From assembly GCA_963740255.1 (NCBI GenBank), contig CAVUDO010000002.1, forward strand, positions 1,798,001-1,862,000: a stretch of 64,000 bases of DNA, read 5' to 3'. This document shows, one piece after another, positions 29,363 through 37,929 of the stretch (position 1 is the stretch's first letter; every line of letters starts with the position of its first letter). The stretch is from CAVUDO01 sp963740255. Lineage in GTDB: Bacteria > Actinomycetota > Actinomycetes > Mycobacteriales > Cryptosporangiaceae. Under the pieces are notes generated by a model. It worked only from the letters and a program-made list of their open reading frames with translations, was not told the origin of the DNA and did not search any database. The translations under genes and the position numbers were made by a program.

Positions 29363-30742
29363 TCAGGAACGGACCAGGGCGAGCACCTCGTCGCGCAGGG
29401 CCGCCATCCGGCCGGTGTCGGCGGCCTCGACGTTGAGCCGGAGCAGCGGTTCGGTGTTGGACGGCCGGAGGTTGAACCACGACCGGTCGTCGAAGCGCAC
29501 CGTCAGGCCGTCCAGGTGGTCGATCTCGGCGCCGGCGTACGCCTGCTCGACATCCTTCATCCGCGCGGCCGGGTCGTCCACGGTGGAGTTCACCTCGCCG
29601 GAGCCGACGTACCGCTCGTAGTCGGCGGCCAGCGCGGATAGTGGCAGCTCGGACGCGCCCAGGGCGGCCAGCACGTGCATCGCGGCCAGCATCCCGGTGT
29701 CGGCCCGCCAGAAGTCGCGGAAGTAGTAGTGCGCGGAGTGCTCGCCGCCGAAGATCGCGCCGGTGCGCGCCATTTCGGCCTTGATGAACGAGTGGCCCAC
29801 CCGGGTGCGCACCGGCGTGCCGCCGTGCTCGGCGACGATCTCGGGCACCGCCCGCGAGGTGATCAGGTTGTGGATGACCGTGCCGCCCGGGTCCTTGGCC
29901 AGCTCGCGGACGGCGACCAGTGCGGTGACCGCCGACGGGCTGACCGGCTCGCCGCGCTCGTCCACCACGAAGCAGCGGTCGGCGTCGCCGTCGAAGGCGA
30001 TGCCCAGGTCGGCGCCGTGGGCCCGGACGGCGGCCCGCAGGTCAACGATGTTGGCCGGGTCGAGCGGGTTGGCCTCGTGGTTGGGGAACGTGCCGTCCAG
30101 CTCGAAGTACAGCGGGACGATCTTGAGCGGCAGCGCCGGCAGCGCGGCGTCGCCGAGCACAGCCGGGACGGTGTACCCGCCCATGCCGTTGCCGGCGTCC
30201 ACCACGACGGTGAGCGGGCGGAGGTCGGAGAGGTCGACCAGGGTGCGCAGGTGCGCGGCGTAGGCGGTGAGCAGGTCGGCTCTCTCCACCGCGCCGCAGG
30301 CGGCCCGTCTCGGGCACGCGTCGGCGAGGAACCGCCCGGCGCTGCTCCGGATCTCGGCCAGGCCGGTGTCCTGCCCGATCGGGGCGGCGCCGGCCCGGCA
30401 GAGCTTGATGCCGTTGTACTGCGCCGGGTTGTGGCTCGCGGTGAACATCGCTCCCGGCAGGCCGAGCGAACCGGAGGCGAAGTAGAGCAGGTCGGTGGAG
30501 CCGAGCCCGGCCTCCACCACGTCGATGCCCAGGCCCGTCACGCCGGCCGCGAACGCCCGGGACAGCGGCACCGACGACGCCCGCATGTCGTGCGCGACGA
30601 CCACCCTGGTGGCTCCGTCGCCCTTGACCAGAGTGGCGAAGGCCGCACCGAGCGCCCGCGCCACGTCCTGGTCGAGCTGGTCGGGGACCACGCCGCGGAT
30701 GTCGTAGGCCTTGACGATCCTGGACAGGTCGGGCTGGGACAC
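29363..30742 (-). CDS. manB: Phosphomannomutase/phosphoglucomutase
   Basis: A 459-residue alpha-D-phosphohexomutase converting mannose-6-P to mannose-1-P. KAYDIRGVVPDQL opens domain 1; the phosphoserine loop is MFTASHNPAQYNG (Ser near residue 103), the magnesium loop is FDGDADRCF, and the sugar-specificity GEHSAHYYF and C-terminal RPSNTEPLLR phosphate-binding loop are all intact. GTG 30742 follows GAGGAG. It heads the manB-trm112-SIS-CDF-manA operon. Upstream on the other side begins an accessory insertion. Confidence 0.95.
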   Translation of the reverse strand: MSQPDLSRIVKAYDIRGVVPDQLDQDVARALGAAFATLVKGDGATRVVVAHDMRASSVPLSRAFAAGVTGLGIDVVEAGLGSTDLLYFASGSLGLPGAMFTASHNPAQYNGIKLCRAGAAPIGQDTGLAEIRSSAGRFLADACPRRAACGAVERADLLTAYAAHLRTLVDLSDLRPLTVVVDAGNGMGGYTVPAVLGDAALPALPLKIVPLYFELDGTFPNHEANPLDPANIVDLRAAVRAHGADLGIAFDGDADRCFVVDERGEPVSPSAVTALVAVRELAKDPGGTVIHNLITSRAVPEIVAEHGGTPVRTRVGHSFIKAEMARTGAIFGGEHSAHYYFRDFWRADTGMLAAMHVLAALGASELPLSALAADYERYVGSGEVNSTVDDPAARMKDVEQAYAGAEIDHLDGLTVRFDDRSWFNLRPSNTEPLLRLNVEAADTGRMAALRDEVLALVRS

Positions 30743-31133
30743 GGCGACTTGCTCCTCGGTGTCTGACGGGCCGGTGCCGGAGGGGCCGCACGACGACCGT
30801 CCACGGCGACCACACTGGCCGCGAGCCTACCCGGTACGCCCGTCCGGGCAGGTCGCGGCCGTGCTGGGTCAGGAGGCACCAGCACGGGAAGACTGGTCAC
30901 GACCGCTACCGGGCGAATCACTGTTGCCAGAGAACACAGGTTGGACGGCGGCGTTCGGCACCCACCCGGTACGGCCACGGCGGCACTCCCACCAGCCGCG
31001 TCGCTGGCACCGGTTCCCCGCCGCCGGTACCGGCTGTCGGCGCGGCCGGTGGGACCATCACCCCTTCTAACGCTCCCACCGATCGCCTGGATCCTGGCGA
31101 TGGCGGATTCGCGTGCGTTCACGGCGGATTAGG
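30743..31133. other. Gene-free stretch between manB and the accessory segment
   Basis: 391 bases without a supported gene. On the minus strand TAGGCT near 30822-30827 may be the manB -10. On the plus strand TTAGGGTGAC (31129-31138) places a possible -10 directly at the ATPase GTG. No repeats or attachment site seen. Confidence 0.4.
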
Positions 31134-31891
31134 GTGACAAGAGTGTTCGTGCGACGCGCGTTCGTGCCGCCCGAGTCCCGGTCCGGCCGAGGAGGCGGGT
31201 GGCCGTTCGATGTGCCTGCGGTGGAGCATCTGGTCGCCGAGGGCCTGGAGTTCACCCGGCCGGTGACCTTTCTGGTCGGTGACAACGGGTCGGGAAATCT
31301 ACGATCGCGGAGGCGATCGCGGAAGGCTTCAAGCTTGACCCTTACGGCGGTCGGGCCGGTGGGCGTACCGGCCGTCCCGAGGCGGTGACCACGCCGCTGG
31401 GTGGGGTGCTGCGGCTGGAGACCACTGCGGCCGGGTCGCGGATGTTGGGCGGGCCGCGGTTGAAGAAGAAGGGCTTCTTCCTGCGGGCGGAGACTGCGTT
31501 TGCGATGACCGAGCGGCTCGGTGGGGTGCCCGGATACTGGGACGAGGACACCAGCGCGATGAGTCACGGCGAGGGGTTCCTCGTCGTGTTCGACGCGATG
31601 ATGAACGCGAGTGGGTTCTACGTGATGGACGAGCCGGAGTCGGCGCTGTCGTTCACGGCCTGCCTGCGTCTGGTGGCGCTGATGCACCGGCTCGGCGAAT
31701 CGGGCGCCCAGGTCGTGTGTGCGACCCACTCACCGATCCTCGCCGCTACCCCTGGGGCAGACATCGTCGAGCTTGGCCAGCACGGGATGCGCCGCACCTC
31801 CTGGGACAAGTTGGAGCTGGTCGAACACTGGCGGCGCTACCTCCAGCGACCCGAGGTGTACCTGCGGCACCTCCTGACCGGCGAGGAATGA
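31134..31891 (+). pseudogene. AAA/ABC-type ATPase, frameshifted within the Walker A motif
   Basis: The first frame from GTG 31134 (or 31143) encodes FTRPVTFLVGDNGSG, the start of a Walker A loop. One base is missing at about 31295, where restoring it would read GDNGSGKSTIAEAIAEGF. The second frame carries the rest: LKKKGFFLRAETAF, the ABC-like SHGEGFL, Walker B FYVMDEPESALS and the switch THSPILAATPGA. The intact product would be about 252 residues, a small stand-alone OLD/SMC-like ATPase. It overlaps the next kinase-like gene (ATGA), so the pair acts as a unit. The shift may be a sequencing indel. Confidence 0.8.
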
Positions 31892-32748
31892 ACATGGCGC
31901 CGGACGACGCTGTCCTCGCCGCGGCCGATGCCGAGTTCTCCGACTGGATGCGCGGCAACCTCGTCCGCGCCGCCGGGCACTTCGGCCTCACGGTCACCGG
32001 GGAGCCGACGTTCGGCTGGCGTCTGCGCACCATCGGCGCGCAAGCGACCGGCCCGGACGGGCCGCGTTGGCTGCGGGTCGTCACCGAGTTTCCGCAGTAC
32101 GCACACGGCGAGACCTGGACCGGCACCGCGGACGCCAACGTGGTCGCCGGCCTACCCAAGCCGACGGTGCTGGACGTGCACGAGTGGGAGGAAGACGGCT
32201 GGCGACGACAACGCGCCGAAGCTCAGACCCTGCTGTCGGGCGAGCCAGTCTCGACCACCTGTCACCTCACCGAGGTGCCGGTCGGCTTGGACGAGCGGTG
32301 GTGGGAGCAGCTACGTCGCGCCGTAGACGCGCTGCGCCCTACACCTACCTACCGGCGCCACACCGACCCGGTTGCTCTCTCCCAGCGTGCGGCGGAAGTG
32401 TTCGGCCAGCGGCTACCCGTCTCGCAGTGGGAAACTGTGCATGGCGACCTGCACTGGGGCAACCTGCTCTCCCACGGGTTCGCCCTGCTCGACTGGGAGC
32501 TTTGGGGTCGCGGCCCGGCAGGCTACGACGCGGCCACCCTGCTACTGCACAGCCTGCTCGTGCCCGAGATCGCAGACCGGGTTCATCAGGCGTTCGCCGA
32601 CCAGCTCGACAGCGACAGCGGCCGGACCGCGCAGTTGGCGGCCGCCGTCAGAATGCATTCCCGGATCAGCCGCGGCGACTACCGCGAACTCGTCGGGCCG
32701 CTGCGCGATCACGTCCGCGGCCTCGGCGCCTCGATCACCAGCATCTGA
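31888..32748 (+). CDS. Aminoglycoside-phosphotransferase-like protein
   Basis: A 286-residue kinase-fold protein. The catalytic HGDLHWGNLL and the metal-binding LLDWELWG are intact; the N-lobe is short and its lysine is not obvious. ATG 31888 overlaps the stop of the AAA ATPase by four bases, so the two proteins are probably made together, which argues against a simple resistance enzyme. It converges on the radical SAM gene 16 bases away. Substrate unknown. Confidence 0.8.
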   Translation: MNMAPDDAVLAAADAEFSDWMRGNLVRAAGHFGLTVTGEPTFGWRLRTIGAQATGPDGPRWLRVVTEFPQYAHGETWTGTADANVVAGLPKPTVLDVHEWEEDGWRRQRAEAQTLLSGEPVSTTCHLTEVPVGLDERWWEQLRRAVDALRPTPTYRRHTDPVALSQRAAEVFGQRLPVSQWETVHGDLHWGNLLSHGFALLDWELWGRGPAGYDAATLLLHSLLVPEIADRVHQAFADQLDSDSGRTAQLAAAVRMHSRISRGDYRELVGPLRDHVRGLGASITSI

Positions 32749-32764
32749 AACGGCAGAGGCATGG

Positions 32765-33649
32765 TCAACGGCCCTTGTACCAGGGGACACACGAGCCAAT
32801 TGGGCGGCAGTTGTTCGCCGGCCGGCATGCCGGACTGCACGACGGCCCGCACTGCGGATTGCACATATTCGGCACGCACGGCGTCTGCGGGGGGTCGAAG
32901 ACGGCGAGCAGTTCCCGGCGCACCTCCCCGAACCGGACACCTGCGGTGATCTCCGCCAGCGTCGCGTCCCGGATGTTGCCGACCGACATCCAACGGGAGA
33001 ACACGCACGGCCAGACCTCTCCGGTCGCCGAGATGGCGAGGACCCCCGAGGCACAGCTACCGCACAGTTCCGCAGCGGCGGGTACGCGGCCCCTCGCTCC
33101 GCGACCGACCTGCCGCAATCGGTCTGTCCCGATATCGGTAACGCCGAGTGCCTTCAACTCGGCAACCGCCCGCTCGGAGCGCTGCTCCTCGCCGAGGTCT
33201 ATCACGCCAACCCGCAGCGGGATCGACCGACTTACCGCCTCGGCGATGTTCGCCTTCGTCCGGGCATGGGAGCCGGGGCGGCCCGTGACGGCTGCGTGCC
33301 GGGCCGGGTCGTCAGAGTAGTACGAACAAGCCAGGCTCACCCCCGGCTGGGAAAACGTCTCCCACATCGCCGGGCTTACGTGCACCAGATTGGAAAACAC
33401 CTCCACCCCCACACCGGCCGCCCCGGCGTGATCGACCAGACCCGGTAGATCCGGATGCAGCGTCGGCTCGCCGCCGATGAACTGCACCGTGCCAACACCG
33501 AGCCGGGCGGCCTGGTCGATCACCCGCCGCCAATCGGCCGTCGTCATCGACCCGTGGGTGCCTTCCGGCCCGGATTCGGCGTAGCAGTGCACGCACTCCA
33601 ACTGGCAACGGCCGGTGATCTCCAGCCACACGAATCTCACACCCTGCAC
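32765..33649 (-). CDS. Radical SAM protein with SPASM-like and Cys-rich C-terminus
   Basis: A 294-residue radical SAM enzyme. The iron-sulfur motif is GRCQLECVHCY (CxxxCxxC) near residue 14, followed by VQFIGGEPTLHPDL. The C-terminal SPASM-like part has CGSCASGVLAISATGEVWPC. The last 40 residues hold seven more cysteines (CVPNMCNPQCGPSCSPAC onward), suggesting additional clusters. Such enzymes usually modify peptides or proteins. The 130-residue protein encoded 28 bases upstream on the same strand is the nearest candidate partner. GTG 33649 lies just before the first strand. Confidence 0.82.
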   Translation of the reverse strand: MQGVRFVWLEITGRCQLECVHCYAESGPEGTHGSMTTADWRRVIDQAARLGVGTVQFIGGEPTLHPDLPGLVDHAGAAGVGVEVFSNLVHVSPAMWETFSQPGVSLACSYYSDDPARHAAVTGRPGSHARTKANIAEAVSRSIPLRVGVIDLGEEQRSERAVAELKALGVTDIGTDRLRQVGRGARGRVPAAAELCGSCASGVLAISATGEVWPCVFSRWMSVGNIRDATLAEITAGVRFGEVRRELLAVFDPPQTPCVPNMCNPQCGPSCSPACRPANNCRPIGSCVPWYKGR

Positions 33650-33677
33650 GAGACGCCTCCAAAGGGTTCGATCGGAC

Positions 33678-34070
33678 TCAAAGCGGTCCGAGAGTGGCTA
33701 TGCGGAGGTGGGCGGTCCAGTAGGTGAGGTCGGCGTGGTGTTCGACCAGGGTGACCGGGAGGCCGGACTCGGTCTCGATCTCGTCGGCGGCGTCGTCCAG
33801 GCGGGCCAGGTCGCAGTCCCAGTCGGCGTCGAGGTAGAGCTTGAGGCCGGCCTCGTAGCGGTCGAACCCGAGCGCCCCGGCGTGCTCCGGCGTCACGAGC
33901 ACGACGGTGTAGCGGCTGGCCTCCGTCTCCAGGCCGAGCGCGTAGCCCCCGTCGTGGTCGGGCCGCCGCGGGCGGAACCGCTCGACCACCGAGGCGATCG
34001 GACCGGGGCTCTCGTCGGGGTCGTAAGGCGCGCACGGCCGGGCGAAGCAGGTTCCCATCGTCGTCTCCAT
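33678..34070 (-). CDS. Hypothetical acidic protein in an operon with the radical SAM gene
   Basis: A 130-residue protein from ATG 34070, with GGGGAG upstream. It contains two N-terminal cysteines (TCFARPCAPYDP) and a compact domain with GGYALGLETEASRYTVVLVT, LKLYLDADWDCDLARLDD and VTLVEHHADLTYWTAHLRIA. No family recognised. Position immediately before the radical SAM gene suggests a substrate, carrier or recognition protein for that enzyme. This is inference from context. Confidence 0.6.
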   Translation of the reverse strand: METTMGTCFARPCAPYDPDESPGPIASVVERFRPRRPDHDGGYALGLETEASRYTVVLVTPEHAGALGFDRYEAGLKLYLDADWDCDLARLDDAADEIETESGLPVTLVEHHADLTYWTAHLRIATLGPL

Positions 34071-34227
34071 CGGTGTTACTCCCCTGACTCTGTGTGTCGA
34101 TCCGTCGAGGCTAGGACTCGCAAGAGATGTTGCGGTAGACACAACAGCGAAAATCTTGTCGTAGCCCTGGAACCGTGTGGGTCGGTAGGGTCTGGTCGCA
34201 ATTCGAGGGCGTTCGAGGGGGGACTCC
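34071..34227. promoter_or_regulatory. Divergent promoter region of the XRE gene
   Basis: 157 bases between two divergent genes. It contains the inverted repeat TGTTG-N9-CAACA at about 34126-34144, followed by AT-rich sequence, a plausible site for the adjacent XRE regulator. GGGGGGACTCC directly precedes the XRE ATG. Confidence 0.35.
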
Positions 34228-35069
34228 ATGCCGATCCAGACGACGGTGCGGATCCGTGGGGTGGGCACGGAACTGCGGGAACTGCGGAAGGTGAGTCGCC
34301 TGACGTTGCGGGACGTGGCCGAGCAACTCGGCTGGCAGGCGTCGAAGGTGTCCCGGGTCGAGACCGGCAAGCAGGGCCTCACCGTCGAGGACATGGCCTC
34401 GCTGCTGGTGGTCTACGGGGTCACGGGGGAGGAAAGGCGGCGACTGCTCGGCCTGGCCGAGCGGTCCAAGGAGCCGGGCTGGTGGGAGGTGGGCGGCGGC
34501 CTTTCGAAGGAGTCGCGCACCCTGATCCAGTTGGAGTCCGACGCCACCCGGATCGTCAACTTCGAGCCGCTTCTCGTGCCCGGCCTGTTGCAGACCGCCG
34601 ACTACACCCGGGCGCTGATGAAGGCAGGTGGCCTGACCGACGCCGACGCGGAGGCACGGCTGGCGGCCCGGCTGGGCAGACAGGCGATCCTCAGCCGGGA
34701 CGCCCCGCCGGAGCTACTGGTGATCGTGGACGAGACGGTGCTGCGCCGGGCGGTCGGCAGCCCACGGGTGATGGCCCGCCAACTCAGGCACCTGATCGAG
34801 GCCGCCGAGCGGCCGACGATCACCGTCCAAGTGCTCCCGTTCGACGTTGGGGCGCACACCGGCCTGGACGGTTCGTTCATCGTTCTTGACTTCGCCGAGC
34901 ACAAGCCGGTGGTCCATCACGAACACAAGATCACCGCCAGTTTCTGGAGGAGCCGCAGCAGGTGGCGCTGTTCCGCCAGGACGCCGAGCGGCTGGCCTCG
35001 CTGGCGCTGAGCCCCGCCGAGTCGAGTAGGTTTGTTGACCGGGTCGCAACAGAGCACGAGCGAGAATGA
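34228..35069 (+). pseudogene. XRE-family regulator (DUF5753 type), frameshifted near its end
   Basis: The N-terminal helix-turn-helix reads LRELRKVSRLTLRDVAEQLG and SKVSRVETGKQGLT. The following DUF5753 ligand-like domain has FEPLLVPGLLQTADYTRALM and TITVQVLPFDVGAHTGLDGS. After KPVVHHEHKIT one base is missing (about 34939). The next frame continues QFLEEPQQVALFRQDAERLA and ends AEHERE-like at 35069, exactly the family's tail. Restored length is about 280 residues. These regulators are typically paired with a DUF397 protein, which follows 11 bases later. Confidence 0.8.
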
Positions 35070-35079
35070 GGCGTTTCCG

Positions 35080-35354
35080 ATGATCACCCCTGACCTCTCC
35101 GCCGCGGTCTGGCGCAAGTCCAGCCGCAGTGGCTCGAATACCGCCTGCGTCGAGGTCGCCGTCGTGCCGGGCGTGACCTGGCGGAAGTCCAGCCGCAGCG
35201 GCACCAACGCGCTTGCGTCGAGGTCGCGCTGCTGCCCACCGTGGTCGCCGTCCGCGACTCCAAGGACCCCGACGGCCCCGTCCTCAGCTTCGCCCCCGCC
35301 GCCTGGTCGGCCTTCCTCACCGCCACCCGCCACGGCACCTTTCCCCACCCCTGA
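35080..35354 (+). pseudogene. DUF397 protein with duplicated N-terminus and a frameshift
   Basis: The small DUF397 proteins accompany XRE/DUF5753 regulators. Here AVWRKSSRSGSNTACVEVAV is followed by a second copy, VTWRKSSRSGTNA, so the first half is duplicated in tandem (about 35107-35165 and 35177-35235). After the second copy one base is missing (about 35210). The other frame gives CVEVALLPTVVAVRDSKDPD and FAPAAWSAFLTATRHGTF, the normal end. Without the shift the product would be 92 residues. Confidence 0.75.
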
Positions 35355-35529
35355 CCCGCCGCCAGCGCTGGACTCTCCGGTTTCGCACGATTAGGCGGGC
35401 TCAGGTTTCGTCAGGCGCATCCCGGCCGCATCGCCTGTGATTCGTTCGTGTTCACCGATTCCTGTTCGCCACCGGCCGCACACTGTTACGTTCGAGGAAC
35501 CAACGCCGGCTGACGTAACAGGGGGCGCC

Positions 35530-36723
35530 ATGATCGAGATTGGGCAGGCGCTCCGCAGCGCCCGCGAACACGCCGGGCTCACCCAGGAAGCCGCCGCGTC
35601 CGCCGCGGCGCTCAGCCGTGTCGTGCTGAACTACTACGAAACGGGCCACCGGCCCGTGCCGCTCACCTCCGCGGTGACTCTGGCCCGCCTGTACGGCACC
35701 ACCCTCGACCGCCTTCTCGCCGGCGACGGCGCGTCCGCGTCCGCCGAACTCGACGTGAGCGGGGTCCTCTACCGCGCCGCACCGTCTACTCTCGGCGACC
35801 CGGCCCGCGGCGCGTTGAGCGTCTTCGGACAACACGTGCGCGACTACGTCGAGATTGCGCGTGAACTCGGTCAGCCCCTGCCCGGCAAGGGCCAGAGCCC
35901 GTTCCCGGCGGTCGCCGGCGCCTCCGCACGCGGCGCGGCCGATGCGGCCCGACAGCTACGCCGGCAGCTGAACCTCGCGGGCGGGCCCATGGGCGACCCC
36001 TTCCGCGTCGCCGACGACCACGTCCTGATCTGGCGCCTGCCCCTCGGCGAAGACCTCGACCACGCGCCGTCCGGCCTGTTCTACAACCACCCGGAGGTCG
36101 GCTTCTCGATCGTCGTCAACTCCACCATGACCCTCGGTCGCCAGGTCTTCACCGTCGCCCACGAGCTGGCTCATGCCTTCTTCCACTCGCGCGGGTCGGA
36201 CGTCATCCTGTCCATGCCCGGCGCGGGGATCGCACGGGAACGATTCGCCGACGCGTTCGCGGGTGAGCTCCTCGTCCCCGGCGACGAACTGCGTCGCCTC
36301 GCCATCGAGCACGCCGCCTGGAACGACCTGGCCAACCCGACGTCGGTGGTCCACCTGCAACGGCACTTCGGCGTGAGCTACGCGACCATGCGCGTCCGCC
36401 TGTTCCAGGAGCGGCTCATCGACCGCGCGAGGTTCGAGGAGCTGGCGCGGGTCTCACCCAGCGGCCTGGCACGTGCGCTCGGCTACCCCGTCCACCGCGC
36501 CGACCTGGGTGACTACGACATGCACCCGCTGGAACGGTTCCCCGGGCGCATGCTGGCCATGGTCCGGACCGCTCTGGACCGGGAACGCATGACCGCTGGG
36601 GACGCCGCCGAGACCCTCGGCACCAGCATCCAGGAAGTCCGCCAACTCATGGCCCGGCCCATGATCGAGCCGGCAGAGCAACACATCCAGCAGGACCTGG
36701 TCGCCGCGGCACTGCACTCCTGA
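35530..36723 (+). CDS. XRE helix-turn-helix / ImmA-IrrE metallopeptidase fusion
   Basis: A 397-residue protein. Residues 1-65 form an XRE helix-turn-helix (ALRSAREHAGLTQEAAASAA, VVLNYYETGHRPVP). Residues 190-270 carry the zinc motif FTVAHELAHAFF (HExxH) with a downstream ERFADAFAGELLVP, as in ImmA/IrrE (COG2856) proteins. The rest is helical. It lies three bases before a PIN-like gene, matching the antitoxin slot of COG2856-type toxin-antitoxin pairs. Start ATG 35530. It could cleave or sense the repressor state after stress. Confidence 0.88.
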   Translation: MIEIGQALRSAREHAGLTQEAAASAAALSRVVLNYYETGHRPVPLTSAVTLARLYGTTLDRLLAGDGASASAELDVSGVLYRAAPSTLGDPARGALSVFGQHVRDYVEIARELGQPLPGKGQSPFPAVAGASARGAADAARQLRRQLNLAGGPMGDPFRVADDHVLIWRLPLGEDLDHAPSGLFYNHPEVGFSIVVNSTMTLGRQVFTVAHELAHAFFHSRGSDVILSMPGAGIARERFADAFAGELLVPGDELRRLAIEHAAWNDLANPTSVVHLQRHFGVSYATMRVRLFQERLIDRARFEELARVSPSGLARALGYPVHRADLGDYDMHPLERFPGRMLAMVRTALDRERMTAGDAAETLGTSIQEVRQLMARPMIEPAEQHIQQDLVAAALHS

Positions 36724-36726
36724 CTC

Positions 36727-37328
36727 ATGCTCATCGACGCGTCCGTCGCCCGGAGCATCGGAGTACTCGGCTGGGTGGACCACCTGAACGAAGCTCTCCA
36801 CGGGAGGTTACGGATCGCCCACGGCGTCCTGGCCCAACCCGACGAACCCAGTGAGCTGCGAAGGATTCGCGACGCGCTCCACCGGAGGCGGAGGTCTCGC
36901 CAGTGGGGTCCAGCCGACAGAGCAAGGCGCTGGCCGCCGAACATGAGATCGATCGACTTCTCGGCCCCCCGCCGGGCATCGTCGTGCTGTTCCCCGATTC
37001 CGACGAGGCATGGACCGCGGCCCGCCTGGTCTCGCGGGAAGCCGAACAACGCGAATGGCGGAGCACACTCGGCCTGACCGCACGCCGACTCGACGCCGGC
37101 GAAGCGGTCTCGATCGCGATTGCGAAGGCACGCGGCCTCGACTTCGCCTCCGACGACCGCCAGGCGCTCCTCGCGTACCGTGCGCTGACGGGCGGAACGG
37201 CGCTGAGAACTCTTGACATGATCCAGCTACTCGTCCGCAGCGGCTTGGTCGAAGAGGCTGCCGGCCGCACGGGCTACCGAATGCTCAGAGAGGACGACCT
37301 GCACCTGCTCGGCGGGCCGGAGTGGTAG
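36727..37328 (+). pseudogene. PIN-like toxin partner of the XRE-ImmA protein, frameshifted
   Basis: The first frame, from ATG 36727, reads MLIDASVARSIGVLGWVDHL and ends its conserved part at LRRIRDAL. One base is missing at about 36878, after which PPEAEVSPVGSSRQSKALAA and the rest follow. The second part has GLTARRLDAGEAVSIAIAKA, DFASDDRQALL and GTALRTLDMIQLLV. The acidic positions (IDAS, DAGEA, SDD, TLD) fit a PIN-type ribonuclease. Restored length is about 200 residues. The three-base spacing from the upstream gene suggests one operon. Confidence 0.7.
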
Positions 37329-37400
37329 ATCAGTGCGGACGCCCGCCTCCATGTCTGGACGTGCGTAGCCGTTCCAGGATGTAGAGCCGGAGGGCGAAGG

Positions 37401-37760
37401 TCAGATGCCGTTCGGGGTGGGGAGGGCGCGGAGGTGGCCGCGGCGGCTGGTCTCGGCCGGGAAGTCCGGCGCGGCGGCCACTGGTGCGGGCCGGGCCGCC
37501 TCGCGGACGGCGTCGGCCAGTGCGGCCAGGTCGTCGCTGCTGGGCGGCGGTGCGGTCCATTCGCCCTCGGCCCGCATCAGGTCCCACCCGACGGGCGCGG
37601 TGAGGCGTTCGGCGTGGGCCACGCAGAGGTCGTAGGTGTGCGGCTCGGCGGCTGTCGCGAGCGGACCGATCACGGCCGTCGACTCCGCGTACATGTAGGT
37701 GAGGGTGGCGACGGCCGGCTGCGAGCAGCCGTTGCGTGTGCACCGCCGGAGAGTCCTCAC
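37401..37760 (-). CDS. DUF3499 protein
   Basis: A 119-residue protein with RRCTRNGCSQPAVATLTYMY, ESTAVIGPLATAAEPHTYDL and CVAHAERLTAPVGWDLMR, diagnostic of DUF3499. Its cysteine pairs suggest a small zinc site. Restricted to actinomycetes and regularly next to whiB2 and manB; function unknown. GTG 37760 gives the usual start right before the first cysteine motif; an in-frame GTG at 37796 is also possible. Confidence 0.85.
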   Translation of the reverse strand: MRTLRRCTRNGCSQPAVATLTYMYAESTAVIGPLATAAEPHTYDLCVAHAERLTAPVGWDLMRAEGEWTAPPPSSDDLAALADAVREAARPAPVAAAPDFPAETSRRGHLRALPTPNGI

Positions 37761-37929
37761 GGCGGAACGGTAGCGGCCACAAGGCTTCCCCGCCAACGAC
37801 CGGCGGGTGCGTCCGCCCGTGTCGTCCCCGAGCCACCCTGTTTCGACCTACCTCGGCGGCAGCCGCGCCCGGCGATCCCGTCCGGCATGCCCGCCCGCGT
37901 CGGGGCCGGGGCCGGACTACCCTGCGGGC

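Larger units (their letters stand above)
31134..37328. other. Accessory segment inserted in the manB / DUF3499-whiB cluster
   Basis: In actinomycetes manB, DUF3499, the small metallopeptidase and whiB2 are usually close neighbours. Here eight genes of regulatory, radical-SAM or toxin-antitoxin type separate manB from DUF3499. Several are frameshifted. No integrase, transposase or tRNA edge is present, so the mode of entry is unknown. Confidence 0.6.

Noticed and set aside
31134..37328. Integrative element with a tRNA attachment site
   Set aside because: No integrase, transposase, tRNA gene or flanking direct repeats were found at either edge.
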